A stretch of 64,000 nt of DNA from Strix aluco (GCF_031877795.1 NC_133933.1:69754503-69818502); one strand, 5' to 3'; positions 24,301 through 37,734 are shown, counted from the stretch's first letter. Translations and numbers: made by a program. The notes: generated from the sequence alone by a model not told the origin.

Positions 24301-27300
24301 TATCTTGAAAACAGTTCAGTGCTGCTAGCTCCATCTGCCCATAATAAACATTTGTCTTTATTTTGTATGTTTCTTTCCATGAACCTGGCTTTAACTTAAT
24401 TCAGATGGATTCATCTTTGAATATGCTAGTGGCTTGTGCCAGAATAGATTTATTATCTGCTTATCTTTTCTGAATATTTAATGTTTACGTCATCCTGCTG
24501 ACAAGATTTTTCCAGCAGGCTGTAAACCAGTCAGACCAAATGTGCAGCCACTCAGCTGGAGGGTTCATGTGGGATAAGTCACTATCGCACTGTATCCACA
24601 GGCTGCACCGGTTCGTGGTGAGGAAATAACTCCTGAGCAGGTACTGTCTCCGTGTCACGCAGTCCGAAATATGGTGAGCTGCTAATATATTAGTCTGGGA
24701 TATTATTTTGTTTCAGAGATGACTCTTCGATGGTTAGCGCTGAAGATAAAAGTCATTATTCTGCACAGATCACTGCGTTCTTTCTGTAATGAACAACAAG
24801 AGCACCAACAGCAACGAGGTTTTGGTGGTGGCTGAGAGGATGATTTAAAAAAGCCATTCATTCCCAATAGCTGAAAGAGAAACATAGCTAGGGGGCAAAA
24901 CTCTTTTCAGGCACAGCTATGAATTCAGAGTAAGGCTCTTTACTTTCTGTGAAGTTATTCCAGGGCCATGAGGATGAAGAATGACAAAGCTGGGATTGTA
25001 CCTGCTTACTGCTCACTGCCTCCCTCCTCAGCTTTCACCTTCATATTGGAGGCGGTGTTTGGAGGCTACCAAATATCTACAAAACAGCACAGTCCTAAAT
25101 TCATTCCCATGGGCTTGGTGGGTGCACAGGAGCACTGGAGAAGCCCAGGGGACCTGCCCCACTGCGTGAGTGCCTCTGCTCTGCACCCGTATTCCGGCTG
25201 TGGGGATGCTCTTGCCCTGCCCTGTGGGCAGAGAGATGAGGGGCTGCCCCAGCCCACCGGGGAACCCTGGCGCTGCTGTCTGCTGGAGCAGCTTTTGCAA
25301 CCGAGTGGAGGCAATGGACTGTGTTGTGGCATTACTTAGCAGGGCTATCAGATATGTAGAAACCCCCTTCACCCCATGTGGAGATAATTTCTTGGCTTTG
25401 GATGGATGTGTTTTGCTTTGCTGTAAAAATATTATCTTCTTGGAATCTCTTATTCCTCTGTGCATTTCAAAGATTTGCATTTATCTTGAGTTTGGATTTA
25501 TAGTCCTGATCCTAAGCACTCTGAGAAAGCACAAACATCACATTACTCTGTATAAACAGATAGTTTTACTTGACAAGGAAAAGTGATGGTTTCCACTGAA
25601 AAGTAAGAATATAAACCATGGGAAAAGATCTAGAGGCCAATCATCTCACCCGTTCTTCTTTAAATTCCTCTGGTAGAATTCTGGGCTAATTTCAGATTGT
25701 CTTCAGTGGAATTGTACCAGGTTTGCAGCAATAGCGTTCAGATTACTCGGCACATCTTCTTGTCTAACTATATAATGAAATATTTATTTTGAACTAATAG
25801 CTCACTGGGAATTTGTGCTTTTCCCCCCAGATTTCAAACATATGAATGGAAACTTAAGAAGACAATTTTTTTGCAACGCTGTGTTTTTTTTCATGAAGAC
25901 TGCATAAATGGTGAGTGGAGTTATATACTTTCAAAATTCCTCTCCGACCATGGGGCCACCTTAGAGCCTACAGTAGTTTTAAATCCATGGTTCTCCTTGC
26001 AGAGAGCCAGTTTTTAAAAAGAATCATAAGAAAATGAGAAACTTTCCTCTGTCTAATATATATTGTAAAATGATATTTTCTGCCAAATGACCAAACTGTA
26101 CCCATAGAAATGCAAGCTAAAAGAATCACAGTAGAAATCAATGTTGTCCTGCCTTTTGGTTTTTTTATGGTCATTTCCGAGCCCCATTCTGTTCCTTCCC
26201 ATTTCCAGTGTCCCTTTCACAGTCTTGCCTAAGAAGGGCAGAATAATTTTTTAACGCATTTTTCAAATGACAAAAGTGCTATTTCCATTCTCTTCTGGGG
26301 TGTTTTCCATTTTAATTATTTCGTTTTTTGAAAACAAACAAGAAGTGTAGAAGAGCTGAAGTATGCTAACAGTGTGACATCCCTTTTTCTTAATTTTCCA
26401 AAAGTCTGAAGACTAATTATTGCAGAAATCTAAATTTTGCAGAAAAGAAAGCCACAGCAACAATTTTCTAGACAAGTTTTTACTTTGAATTTTGATGTAT
26501 AACTGCTTTACATATTACAGACTCAAAAGACTGTTGAACACTATTTACAAGTGCTCTGAGGTCTCCCAAAAATAGAGCTTGACATAGTCTCTTTAATATT
26601 ATAAATAGCAAGTTTGAGAATACTCATCAGCATTAAGCCACAAGAAAATGCTTTTCTGAAGCATCTACAACAGCATGAAAACTTCTTACCAAAGTTTTCT
26701 CTAAATCAGTTGTCAATTTGGCCTGCTTAATTACTTAATTATCTTGATATCTTATAAACCGCTACTTCACATTAATTTCAGTAAACATACCATTAAATAC
26801 CACCCTCCCCATGCTTGAAGCTTCTTCTAGGTCTGTGGTTCATTCCTTTCTGATGCGTATGGGTCTTGCAGTATAAGCTGCTGCATTCAGGGAGAATGAA
26901 TGCTAAGTGCTATGCCCGTGGGTTGGTGTTTGGTAGAAGAGTGAAGGGCATCTTCAGAAATAGGCTTTACAGAGACATCATCCTGTTGTGCCTTCCAGTG
27001 GCTCCGACCGAGGGCAGCCTCCTGCTGCCATGGGGCTGCTGAAGGCATCTCCTGGTCCCTGCACTGGCCCTGGCCCCGCCTCAGGCAGTTGCGCTCCCCA
27101 GCTAGACCTAGCCCACTCTCTCCCCTACACTTTGTAAAGTGGTAGGTGTTTTGCAGCTCTTGGCCCTGAGAGGATTTTGGTAGGAGCAAGAAGACTGGCC
27201 AGCCCCACAGATGAGTCTTTTCTTCTTTAGACGCAAAGTCAAGGTGAGAGCCCAGCCATGTTGATAACAGGGACAAAATTCACCTTTAGTGTCACTAGGT

Positions 27301-28579
27301 CCCTTTCTCTGCATTTCTTCTTTCAAAAATACATTTCATTATTTTAAAGTATATAGGCATTTTGGGAAGTCAGCTAGAGAGGGAAGATGGCCTGTCCCTG
27401 ACACCTGCACTCAAACTGGCTGCTCTCGGATTTGTTATTTGTTATTTGAACTTCCCCTCCACTAGCATATTCCAGTGTTAAGTGCGCACTGCAGGGACAG
27501 TGCAGGCAGACAAGATATGACTATCATACAGTCATCTGATAAATATAATAACCCTATAACATTGGTTTGCATCATCGAGTTTTGACTATTCATTTTATTT
27601 CATGTCCCTGAGGACTCCTAACACTTCCAAAGTCCTCAACAGGTTTACAAAGAAGCAGATTGCCTCCTGGAGAAATGTCACATGTGAGAGGAAGAATGGC
27701 AAGTTGTTCTTACATTTTATTACAAGTCAGAAACTGGAGGGAAATGCTCCCTGACTGGACTCAAAATCTGGTCATGAAGGGAGGCAGATCAAAAACCCAG
27801 ACTTCACAGCTGGCTGCTGCCTGCCCCCCTGCATGGAGCAGAGCTGCTCGGGGCAGGGGAAGGCTCCCCTGCCCCAGAGGGTCCCCCAGGGGTTTGGCTG
27901 ATTGCTGCCAGGTAGCTGCTTCTGAAACAAACATTTCAAGCAGAGCTGCCTTGCCAGATTGTTCACTTCAGTTCTGGCCACTGCATCACTTGAAGGAGAG
28001 GCATGGCAGGGGAGCAGTGTGTATGCATGCGTGGATGTCCTTTGACCAAATCCACATAATAAGCTGGCCGCCAGACTTTTTTACAGCTATGAGTTTTGTA
28101 CAGAGTAAAGCACATTGGATTTGTTCACCTAAACTTTACCTTCCTACAATATGTATGTGTCAGTATGGTAATTACCAAGGCTTAAACATTCACTCAGAGA
28201 GAAGTCCCTGGCTCCAAGGAAGGCCCACAGCTATGTATCTCAAAAGGTTGAAGGCCTATCTCAGAGAACAGTATTTGAGTGCCTAATGTCACTTTGACAT
28301 TTCCCTGACTATCCCATGTGGTTTCTCACTCAGGCTGATGGTTGTTTCTGCATGTTTTTTAGTTGGTAAACTCTCTTCCCATAACAAGAAGAACCTTGCA
28401 TTGCAACACTCCAGTCCCTTTATGAGTCCACCCTCAAGAAAAATAAAAGAACTGAATTGTTTGCATTTCTTTAGATTTTTGCACATAATATAAAGAAGCA
28501 GTAAACCCACATCATGCAGCAGATTTTGCAAGAAGTAATATGTTAATCTACCTTGTTGCGTATGTCCTTGAGGCACCCG
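15381..28579. other. Intergenic DNA between vanins and TAAR1 (left part)
   Basis: No gene, LTR or clear LINE recognised over about 13 kb. A 17-base A run lies at 17555-17571 but has no retrocopy upstream that I recognise. Open frames of up to about 200 codons (for example near 25028-25586 and 27660-28286) occur in locally GC-richer DNA. They lack homology, sensible splice context or domain features. I looked for extra vanin exons ([21 protein letters not shown]) and saw none. Confidence 0.5.
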
Positions 28580-29110
28580 GCATAGCTGGGCTTAGTTGAT
28601 GATCACCATATTAACAGTCATTTATATTCAGCAGTATCACTGTTTTAAAGGGCTGCATGGTCCTTTGTTGAGCAAAAAATTGATGTTGCTCATCTGTGAC
28701 GCCAGTACAGCCAATAATAGATGTTTACTTTAAACACCTTTTTGGTAGCTGTATCTTGCAAATAGCTGTTAACTGATTAGGCTGTTAGATTAAACCTGTT
28801 TGTTCAGTAGAGTAATCAAAACTAGGCTGGTAAATACACATCATGTCACTCAGTAGACAATATGCCTTTTCAAGGAAATCTTACATTCTGCTGTAAACTA
28901 CATAAAATTATTTATTTTCCTGTATTTTAGAATCTCACAGAAGGGTCACTATATCATGGGTTTTGTTCTGCACCTAGATAATCTCAGACTACTCACAATA
29001 TAACCACAACATTTAATCAAACAAGTAAAGGTACTTCAAATAAGTTCAATTTACCTATAAATAAGGCCCATTAAACAAACATCAGTGTTACAGCCATTAT
29101 TTTGGTCTTA
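28580..29110. promoter_or_regulatory. Possible conserved non-coding element upstream of TAAR1
   Basis: The block is non-repetitive, non-coding and dense in homeodomain-type and other short motifs (for example CTGATTAGGCTG near 28775 and several ATTAA and AATCAA cores). It has the texture of a conserved enhancer. This is an impression from base composition and motif density only; conservation cannot be judged from one sequence. Confidence 0.2.
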
Positions 29111-31623
29111 AGTGGGTGACAAAATAAACAGTTTGAGCTACTATTCACATTAACAGCTGCTCCTCAGACCAGGAGCCAAGAACGCTATTCATTGCACCCA
29201 ATATCCTCCAGCAATGTGCCAGAGCTTCTGAAGGTTGCTCTGACTGTGGATTAAGTCCCTGTTTTCTCAAAATTTGTGTATCCAGAACTGTTATGATGGT
29301 GAAGAGGCTCAGCTGTCTTTTGAGATGGTCTTCAAAAGGAAGGGGTGACACTCAAACAGCAGAAAACAAGTGAGTGTCAAGAGCAGACTTCTACCCAGCG
29401 CGAGGGGAGAAAGGTAGGAAGACATGATTTTAAAAGGATGCTTCTTCATATTTCTATTTTATTGAATTTTAAACTTTATAATTAATTATGGAAGAGAAGT
29501 GTTCTTTCTTGTTGAAAACTTTTCCAGTGTTCGGCTCATTTGGACAGTTTGCCATATGAATTTTGATTTATTTTATTTCCATTTCATGCAAAGCCACACA
29601 CTTGATCTCAGTTTGCACAATATTTTGGTTGGAGGTTGGAGTTTCTTCTTTCTGTTTGATGAAAAAACAAAATCCCCTGAAAATAAGGGGTTTTTTAAAA
29701 GAAAAACAGTTTCCAAGGGAGATCATATTTCTTTAGGCTAAACAGTTTCTCTGTTAGAGAACAATAGGGAAGTTATTAATCTTTTAAATCGAAAACTAGA
29801 GATAGCACATTAATTATTTTTGGTTGCCTTCATAGCCCAATTTGCTATGTTTGTTTAATTTATATACACATAAACAAATGAAGATCAAAATCTATGTGGC
29901 ACGTTTATAAGCTGAATGTGCTTAAAACTTTTGTAATTATGTCCAGTATATACAGTTAAATTGGTGTTTAATTCTTTCTGCTATGAAAATTGAAAATTTG
30001 GGTTAATAAAGATCGAGCCGGCTGTGCTTTCTCTATCTTGGGTGTAAATGCGCTGAAAGGAGGAATGATAGGAAGGAAAAGAAACATGAAGAGACAGACC
30101 AAAAGTGAAGGGAAAAAACATATGAAGTGATAGTTAAAGTGAGGTGGAAAAGAGCAGAGATGGTGTTAAATATTAGTAGACAGAAAAAAAGGGGAAGCAA
30201 GAGGCACGCCAAACAGTAAATTAATATACTCTGATTCCATATGTCCTGTTTTCCTGAGACTATCTCTGGATGCACCTTGTCCCTGGCACTCGAGTGCCAC
30301 TGCCTGGCACTACTTGAAAATCCCTCTATATAACACAAGCTGTTAGTGGTAGATACCAGAGTTTCACAAGCTATAGTTTATCATCTATATTCAACTTCCA
30401 TTTAGCTTCTAATGACATGGTGCGCTTGTAATAACATTAGTTTTGATATGGGAAAATATTAATTATTCTGTGTGTTCTACTGAGAATAACCAGAGGCAGC
30501 AAAGTCCCAAAGCAAATGGCTTAAATTAGTACTGGCTGAATTGCCATGTCAGTATTTTTCTGACTTAAACAAACATGTTATACCTTAACAATAATGCTAG
30601 TGAATAACATATGTTATTGTTCTCTATTTTTCACAATAATACAATTTTTCTGTTAACTGAAGGAAAACCAGATCTTTCAACAATGAATATTGCTTGCCAA
30701 GTGCTTAAATATTTTCATCAAATGCTTTTGTAAAAAGAGAGACTTGCAAAAGGGACGTGCTACTGCATACACAAGAGAAACACGCAATATTTGTGTCCTC
30801 AGATGCAGACTAGACCAATGTTCAGAAAATGTTTCTCTCCATGTTTGGCTAAAAGCAGTATTAACATAATAAATATGCATAATGATGCTAAACTAACTAG
30901 ATCCTGACAGCAAAGGTATTTGCTTATACAGCAGCTAATGCTTCAGATTAGTCAGGATCTTCCATTATATTTTGACAGCAAAAGGGCAGAAATGTTTTTT
31001 TTCTTCTTAGAACTTTTCCTTACATCTCTATCTACAGCTATAGCCCACGAGAATTTTGCAGTAAGACTTAATTTGGTGAGGCAGTGCCACCTGCCTAAAA
31101 ACTGAGGGCTTATGGAAACTTTTTGGTTTTGCCAGGCTGCCCAGCGGGTTCAGTTATTGCTATCAGGACAGGGCTGGAGGAACTGCTGAGCAGGGGCTCC
31201 TCAGCTTTAGCCTTCTGTTTTAGTCTTGTAGATCTTAGACTTATGTATCAAAAAACAAAATGAGGGAGCTTCAGAATCTAGAATGACTGGTTTTCAAGAG
31301 CAAAATGAGAGATACAGAACTCCAACTAATTTTGATGAAGACTAGGACTGTCCAAACAGAAAATAACGAAAAGGACTTCTCATCTGCCCACTAGACAAGA
31401 CATTGCCCAGTGCAGGCCTCTGGGAGCCACTGCTGTTCTGGTGTGAAGACGCCCCATTATACAGATTATTTCATCAAATGAGATTCCCGTTTCAAAGGGA
31501 AGTCTAATGATAAAAGTGTCATTCTGTTAAAAGTATAGTTATAAAATAGTTTCATCCTTCACAAATAATGAAATGTGAATTTCCTACGCATTCAAATAAA
31601 TGAAGGTGTTTACAATTGCCCTT
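29111..31623. other. Intergenic DNA upstream of TAAR1
   Basis: AT-rich sequence without a recognisable gene or repeat. Any upstream non-coding TAAR1 exon implied by the splice acceptor at 31640 would lie in or to the left of this stretch. I cannot pick it out. Confidence 0.45.
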
Positions 31624-31640
31624 TTCTTTCCTCCCTGCAG
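31624..31640 (+). other. TAAR1: Probable 3' splice site before the TAAR1 coding exon
   Basis: A pyrimidine-rich run ending TTTCCTCCCTGCAG sits 98 bases before the TAAR1 ATG. It is a near-ideal splice acceptor and suggests that TAAR1 has at least one upstream non-coding exon, with the coding exon starting at 31641. No donor has been identified. Confidence 0.5.
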
Positions 31641-31738
31641 CTCAGACTGTATAGAAAAGAAAAAAACAGTTGTAAATGTACCTCAGGAAAAACAGTACCA
31701 GTGCTGCATATCTATGTGGATTTGAGACTTCAGTAAGG

Positions 31739-32740
31739 ATGCAACTGTGCTGTGAATCCATAAATGGCTCTTGCATAAGGAGCAGCTGGTCAAACAGTAT
31801 CCGTGTTTCCATGTATATCTTCATGGTTTGCATTATTCTGGCCACAGTGCTTGGAAATTTGACGGTTATCATCTCAATATCACATTTCAAGCAGCTCCAT
31901 ACGCCTACCAATTTCCTTATACTTTCTATGGCTACAGTAGACTTTCTGCTGGGATTCCTCATCATGCCTTGCAGCATGGTGCGCTCTGTTGAACACTGCT
32001 GGTATTTTGGGGAGCTCTTCTGCAAGATCCACACAAGCACAGACATTATGCTGAGCACAGCTTCCATCTTCCATCTTTCCTTCATATCCATCGACCGCTA
32101 CTATGCTGTGTGTGACCCTCTAAGATACAAATCAAAGATAAATACTTTTGTTATCCTGGTCATGATATTTGTAAGTTGGATGGTCCCTGCTGCTTTTGCT
32201 TTTGGGATGATCTTTCTAGACCTAAACTTGCGAGGGGCAGAAGAGATATATAATCATGTCCATTGTGCAGGAGGATGCTTTGTCATTTTTAGCGAAACTT
32301 CAGGTGTTGTGGCCTCCATAGTGTCTTTTTACATCCCTGGATTTGTTATGCTGTACATCTATAGGAAAATATACTCTATAGCCAAGAGGCAGGCAAGATC
32401 CATTGATGCAATTAGCCAAAAAAAGATGCAATTTGAAATGAAGCACCACATTTCATTCTGCAGAGAAAGAAAAGCTGCCAAGACATTAGGCATAATAATG
32501 GGGGTGTTTCTCATCTGCTGGAGTCCATTCTTCTTCTTTACAGCAACCAATCCATTTATGAATTATGTGATACCTCCTATTCTCATTGATGCTTTGGTTT
32601 GGTTTGGTTATTTAAATTCTACATTTAATCCAATTGTTTATGCATTTTTTTACATGTGGTTTCGCAGGGCATTAAAGCTGATTCTGTTTGGAAAAGTTTT
32701 TCAACAGGACTCTTCCAGGACTCATTTGTTTTTAGAATAA
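31739..32740 (+). CDS. TAAR1: Trace amine-associated receptor 1
   Basis: Single-exon class A GPCR of 333 residues (human 339). It responds to trace amines such as tyramine and beta-phenylethylamine and couples mainly to Gs. Seven membrane segments are recognisable. Key residues: Asp102 (3.32) in HTSTDIML for the amine, Cys95 (3.25) pairing with ECL2 (VHCAGGC), DRY at 119-121, CWSPF with Trp261 (6.48), and NPIVY at 297-301. N9-G-S is a glycosylation sequon. The ATG at 31739 was chosen because [12 protein letters not shown] aligns with the human N-terminus (MMPFCHNIINISC) and has A at -3. The frame is open 21 codons further up to 31676, but that extension has no counterpart. The C-terminus ([10 protein letters not shown]) matches the human pattern. 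It lies about 16 kb downstream of the vanins on the same strand, as expected from synteny. No disruption is seen. Confidence 0.96.
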   Translation: MQLCCESINGSCIRSSWSNSIRVSMYIFMVCIILATVLGNLTVIISISHFKQLHTPTNFLILSMATVDFLLGFLIMPCSMVRSVEHCWYFGELFCKIHTSTDIMLSTASIFHLSFISIDRYYAVCDPLRYKSKINTFVILVMIFVSWMVPAAFAFGMIFLDLNLRGAEEIYNHVHCAGGCFVIFSETSGVVASIVSFYIPGFVMLYIYRKIYSIAKRQARSIDAISQKKMQFEMKHHISFCRERKAAKTLGIIMGVFLICWSPFFFFTATNPFMNYVIPPILIDALVWFGYLNSTFNPIVYAFFYMWFRRALKLILFGKVFQQDSSRTHLFLE

Positions 32741-35619
32741 CTGCTTTAAATGGTTGGATTCCTGGCTTTGAATTTTTGCCTGGAGGCTGAACTCCAGATG
32801 TAAGAGCTGAAAATGAAGGAAACACCTATTTGTTTACTCATTTATCAAACCTGGGTCAAGCAGATAAGCAACTATTGTGCTTTACATCTTCTTTCATTCC
32901 AGACTGGGATTTGTATATGGTGTTTTAGTTATAGCTATTTATATGCAATGCACAGAAGAGCAAGACTCAAGTTTAAAAAAACTTACAGCAGTTTATATTC
33001 CTGCTCTTGATCATTAAGAAATTATTCTGATCCAACAAATTAATTTCTTGAACAAGGTGTGTTTATATTACAATATTTGTGTTTATTTATTGTCCTCTAG
33101 AAAGAGCAGAAAAGCCTTTCCTTTTGAATTTCTAGACATCTTTGAGTAATAACACAAAACTCTTAAGTTTTGTCCTTCCCCTTCAGTATGTGTGCAGAGG
33201 TCAAACCGGGCCCATAACCAGCCATATCAGCACACTCCATGGAGGGAAGATGGGACAGAGAAAAGTTGTGCTGCTCCTTCTGTTTCCATTTCAACTAGGG
33301 CTTGTCACTTATGAGTTTGTCACTTAAAGGCTTTACTGCTTAATGAGACCAAAAGCATGTTTAACGAGATCAAAGACAAGAAAAAAAATGATGTATGGAA
33401 TTAAAAGCAATAGCAAAAAGCAGCACTGAACCTGACAGTGCCAGAAAATTATGCTTGTCTAATGAATGTTTTGATGTAAAATATTTACCAGTTTGCATCT
33501 CACAGAACTTTCTTTTAGCTTGGACATATTGTTATTTTGTCTGATGGCAATGCTGTGACAGCTGGTGAAGAAAGTATATAGAGAATTTTGAAGAAATGCT
33601 ATGGTGGCATAATTGGAGTGTGAATGGGGCAGAGTGACTGTGGAAGAACCAGGAGGAGTGACAGAAGAAGGCCTATAGGAATGGTTTAGGGTGATGGCAC
33701 CTGGGTGAGAGTCTGCCAAGGTTACCTCTGTGGTCAGCTTCTCAGGACACCCAGGCGAGCAAATCAAAAACTAGCACATGGTCACCAGCTGAAGAAGACC
33801 CACAGACTCCAATTTTTTTAATCTATCACCTGGCTTTTCTAGAGTTAACATAATACCAAACAGAAGGAAATAATACTTCTGGCCTGATCCTGTGACATCT
33901 GGTTGGACTATGAAGGACCAGTCCTGGGAATGGACAGGAAAGGATTAGTACCTGAGAAGAGACTATGGAGAGAAACTGATGACTCTGTATTGAAGTAAGA
34001 GCTATGCTCAGCAGTAAATGATGTCCTCCATTCATGTTGCTTGGATAAGTGCACATCGTATGTGTATCTTGTCTTTCTTTTCCGTGCTTTGTAGAGCACT
34101 GAAGCACTCTATGCTGTACAGCATAAAAGGTGAATGATGTTACATTTCAGCAGAGCAAAATATCAGGATCTGAGATTGTCTCTTCTACTGTTTCATTGCC
34201 ATCTTGCAAGTTTGCACTCTCCAAAATGACATAAAAAAGAACAATGAAATATACACCACATCATCACTTGTGCTGCGGAAGATAATCCTTGCTAGTGGCA
34301 ATATGACTACTTTAATACTTTATCTCACAGAAATAAAATAAGTTAAGATTTTTTAAAAAATCTATCTTTCTGATAGATTAATAGGTAATTCTCTTCTTCC
34401 TTCATCCCCAGTGAGTCTGGCTACTGTAGTCAATTTTCTCATGCTCAGTGTTACCTTCTGAAATGAACTGCACGATCACTTGGACATCATGATCTCTCGA
34501 AACAGCAGTTTCAGAAGTGCTATTTCTTCTGGTAGTGTTATAGATTGAAGGAAAATAATCTTTCTCTATGAGGAATGTCACCCATCTGAGGTTTTCTAAG
34601 TATATTTAGTAAGTTCAGCACATACTAACCTAGTCCCTTCAGGAAGTCAATGGAGAAATAGTTTCTTTCCCCTCATCCACTGTCTATATCCCTGAAAATT
34701 TGGAAATATTACTGTCTTTCCAAAGAATTTCAGCTCTACTAGAGTTCACAGCTGGTCAGTCTGTCTTCATAATGTCTTCTGGAATCTTTATGGCATTATC
34801 TTCTGGTTGCAGGAGGAGTTTGTGAATGAATATGATCCCAGCTTGCTTGCAGTATAACCTCTAGTTCAAATAGAGCACACACGTCTGCAATCTGTGCCTA
34901 GACCCTAGTCTAAAGCTAATCCACTTAAAACCATAAAAAACAGACTCACACGTCTGAAGGTTGATATCCACCTAATCTAAATTTAGACATCTAAAAATTG
35001 AGCACTACATCTGCTCTAGTCATTAGTAGCTCTCTTCATACTCACTAGAAAAATAGTCACCTTCACAGGGTGTTTTGTCTCACCAGCTTGTCCATTTTTA
35101 GGTAAGTTGAACTGTTCCTGCAGATGTTCTTTCTCTTACTACCAAGAGGGATCTCCCAGTCACTAGAATAGATATTTTGATGATTTTAGATATAATTTTT
35201 AGGGAGCTGAAATGAGGATCACTCATCACAGGTGAATCCCACACTATGGAAAAATTGGGATGATCCTGGAACTCCAAAAATGAGTCAAAGGCCAGTTTTC
35301 TGGAACTAGCAGTTAGATGTCTTCTTAGGACCAACTCTTGACTAGCAAGAGCCCTGAAATGAGATTTTGGATCTAGGGAGTGATCCATAGAGCTACTACT
35401 GAAGATCTGTGTGAATAGCTACAGTTCAGGGACAGTGGTGGGATGGTGGTTTGTAAAGTCCCAGAGGCACACACACAGTTCCCCATGTCCTGCCCTGGAG
35501 CACATCAGGAGGGAAGCAGGTCAAAAATTGTCAGCAGCCAGTAGATCATCCTGAGGACATAGGGGAAACCTTGGGTTAGGGGAGTCTCAGCTATCCCATG
35601 CACGCTGTGCAGAAGTTTG
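32741..35619. other. TAAR1 3' flank and intergenic DNA
   Basis: The first part is presumably the TAAR1 3' UTR. I see no canonical AATAAA close to the stop; one occurs near 34333 (AGAAATAAAATAAG) but is 1.6 kb away. No gene or repeat recognised in the rest. Confidence 0.45.
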
Positions 35620-35624
35620 GAGGA

Positions 35625-36193
35625 TGTCATGGTTTAACCCCAGCCATCAAGTAAGCACCATACAGTTGCTCACTCACTCCCCCAGAGGGATGGGGGAGAG
35701 AATCAGAAGGGTAAAAATGAGAAAACTTGTGGTTTGAGATAAAGACAGTTTAATAAGTAAAGCAAAGCTGCTTGCACAAACAAAGCAAATTAAGGAATTC
35801 ATCACTACTTCCCATCTGCAAGCAGATCTTCAGCCATTTCCAGGAAAGCAGGGCTCCACCATGCGTAATGATTACTTGGGAAGATGAACACCATAACTCT
35901 GAATGTTCCCCTTCCTCCTTCTTCCCCCAAGGTTTTATTGCTGAGCATGACATCATATGGTGTGGGGTATCCCTTTGGTCAGTTGGGGTCAGCTGTCCCA
36001 GCTGTGTCCCTCCCAACCTCTTGTGCACACCCAGCCTCTTCGCAGAAAAAGCCCTGAGGCTGTGTAAGCACTGCTCAGCAATAGTTAAAACAGGGGCGGT
36101 GTTATCAACACTGTTTTCATCACAAATCCAAAACATAGTACCATACAAGTTATTATGAAGAAAAATAACCCTATCTCAGCCAAAACCAGTAGA
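35625..36193 (-). mobile_element. Solo LTR, avian ERVL-type retrovirus fossil
   Basis: This is a 569-base solo LTR of a type common in bird genomes. On the minus strand it starts with the TGGTTTTGGCTG motif and runs through a TATA-like promoter and an ATTAAACTGTCTTTATCTC polyadenylation region. It ends GGGGTTAAACCATGACA. It is flanked by a 5-base direct repeat GAGGA (35620-35624 and 36194-36198), the target-site length expected of ERVL elements. No internal viral sequence remains, so it arose by LTR-LTR recombination and is a fossil. The family name is from memory; the two flanking repeats are seen directly. Confidence 0.88.
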
Positions 36194-36559
36194 GAGGACA
36201 ACCCAATATCATGGCTGCACAAGATCACCACAAACTATTTAGTGTAAATGGAAATAATAGAAGACGTTTTCAATGTATAGACCAACAACTCCCCTGCAAG
36301 CTAGTCTAGCCAAGATGTCACCAATATTTATTCTCTGCAGAATTAACAAGGGGCTTCCACACACAGACTGTTGGTGACCTTCATCCACCCCTAGAAGGCA
36401 GTTCTCCTTGTTCTTAATAACCTACAATATAAGTCAGCTTTGTGCACAGCCCAGCTCAGAAAGTTTCAGAAATAACTTTTTCCTCTGGTGTCCTATTACC
36501 TAAAGGTGGCACTTCCCCGAAGAGCCTCCTTGCCTTCTGTTTACAGAGTGCCTTCTCTA

Positions 36560-36900
36560 GCAGAGCAACTTTAATGAAGTCCCAGGTTACTTTCTCTCAT
36601 TAGCTCTAATCGCAGGCAGCGCAAAGCTATTTCTCACGGTGAAGGGGATGTACAAATGAGATGTGTTAATGAGGCCACAGGGACTCTATTTGAACCCAAG
36701 ACTGAAAAATTAGGAGAGCACAAGAAAAACGCCTCATGCAGTTGTCCGACCAGATTATGAGTTAGGTCTGGAGAAGCAGAATGTACCTTCCTGCAATCTC
36801 AAAGTGTCTTCATGTAAATGAAGTGCAAAGGGTATTGTTAAATTCTTTATCAACACATTTAATTAGTGACCTTATTAAACATTTCCCAGATGGCTACCTT
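36560..36900. promoter_or_regulatory. Candidate enhancer block between TAAR1 and TAAR2
   Basis: Non-repetitive, non-coding DNA with clustered homeodomain-type cores: TCATTAGCTCTAATCG near 36598, GTTAATGAGG near 36665 and TTTAATTAG near 36858. In mouse an olfactory TAAR enhancer is reported between Taar1 and Taar2, and LHX2-type sites are typical of olfactory enhancers. Position and motif type fit, but I have no conservation data. Low confidence. Confidence 0.25.
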
Positions 36901-37734
36901 TTTCAAAACAAATGAGTCTCCAGTGAGTGATTTCATATGTCTTAACTTCCCTGAAAACTTGTGCAAAGCAATTACTCCAGCATGATGAAAGGCTCTGTTT
37001 CACCAGTAAAGCTATGTCTGTTCATTTTGCCACCAGTGAGCACAATTTGCAATGTCACCTTCCTCTCATGCTTTGTACAGAACTGATAGTGAATTTCAGA
37101 GTCAAGCTCTGCTGTCTGTCCACTCTGCTTTAGTGCCTGTAGCTCGTGTTTTGGAGGTCGTAATGTGGTGCTGCAGCCTGTGAGGTGACGCCTGCTATGG
37201 CCTCCTGCATGGTGGTCCCACCTGTGGTTGAGCCTTATTGTCTTCGGACAGCAGATGCAGCAGGATGGGGGAAGAGGAGAAGCACTAACTGTCCAAGCAG
37301 GACCCTTCTAGAAGTCTCACAAGGAAAGCTTCACTCCAAAACAGAGTATTTTAAACTGCTAGATAAAAAAATACATTAGTGCAGTGTTCAAACAGAAAAA
37401 CTGAGCTCTCAAACTGGGTAAATATTACAAAGTGTATGGCTTTCCTTAAATCATTAACTCATCTAGGTTGTGCACACTGTGCGCTCTCTGTCCTCTATAA
37501 TGCACTCATACCCGTTCAACAAAGAAGAAAATACTAGATACAGTCAAACATAAGATACTAAATGTTCTACAAAAGTCTTTTACTTCTGTAGTTTTCCTGA
37601 TCATCTTAGTTACCTACAACACTGCTTCCACAGTAATGCATCTAAAGACATAATTCAGAAAGACTACACTTATCTGTAAGCACTTTTTGACTAGTCTGTT
37701 TCCATTAGACATAGCTTAATTTTTGTAAACTTCT
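36901..37734. other. Intergenic DNA
   Basis: No recognisable gene or repeat. A short GC-richer patch near 37150-37320 has an open frame without similarity. Confidence 0.45.

Noticed and set aside
27660-28286. 208-codon open frame
   Set aside because: No family resemblance or splice context; it falls in a GC-richer patch with overlapping frames on the other strand.
15381-31640. A third vanin next to TAAR1, as expected from the human gene order
   Set aside because: None of the conserved vanin motifs (catalytic Cys block, NYVFPEV, DGRL) was seen in this interval.
31676-31738. Upstream in-frame start of TAAR1
   Set aside because: The added 21 residues have no counterpart in TAAR1; the ATG at 31739 aligns with the human start.
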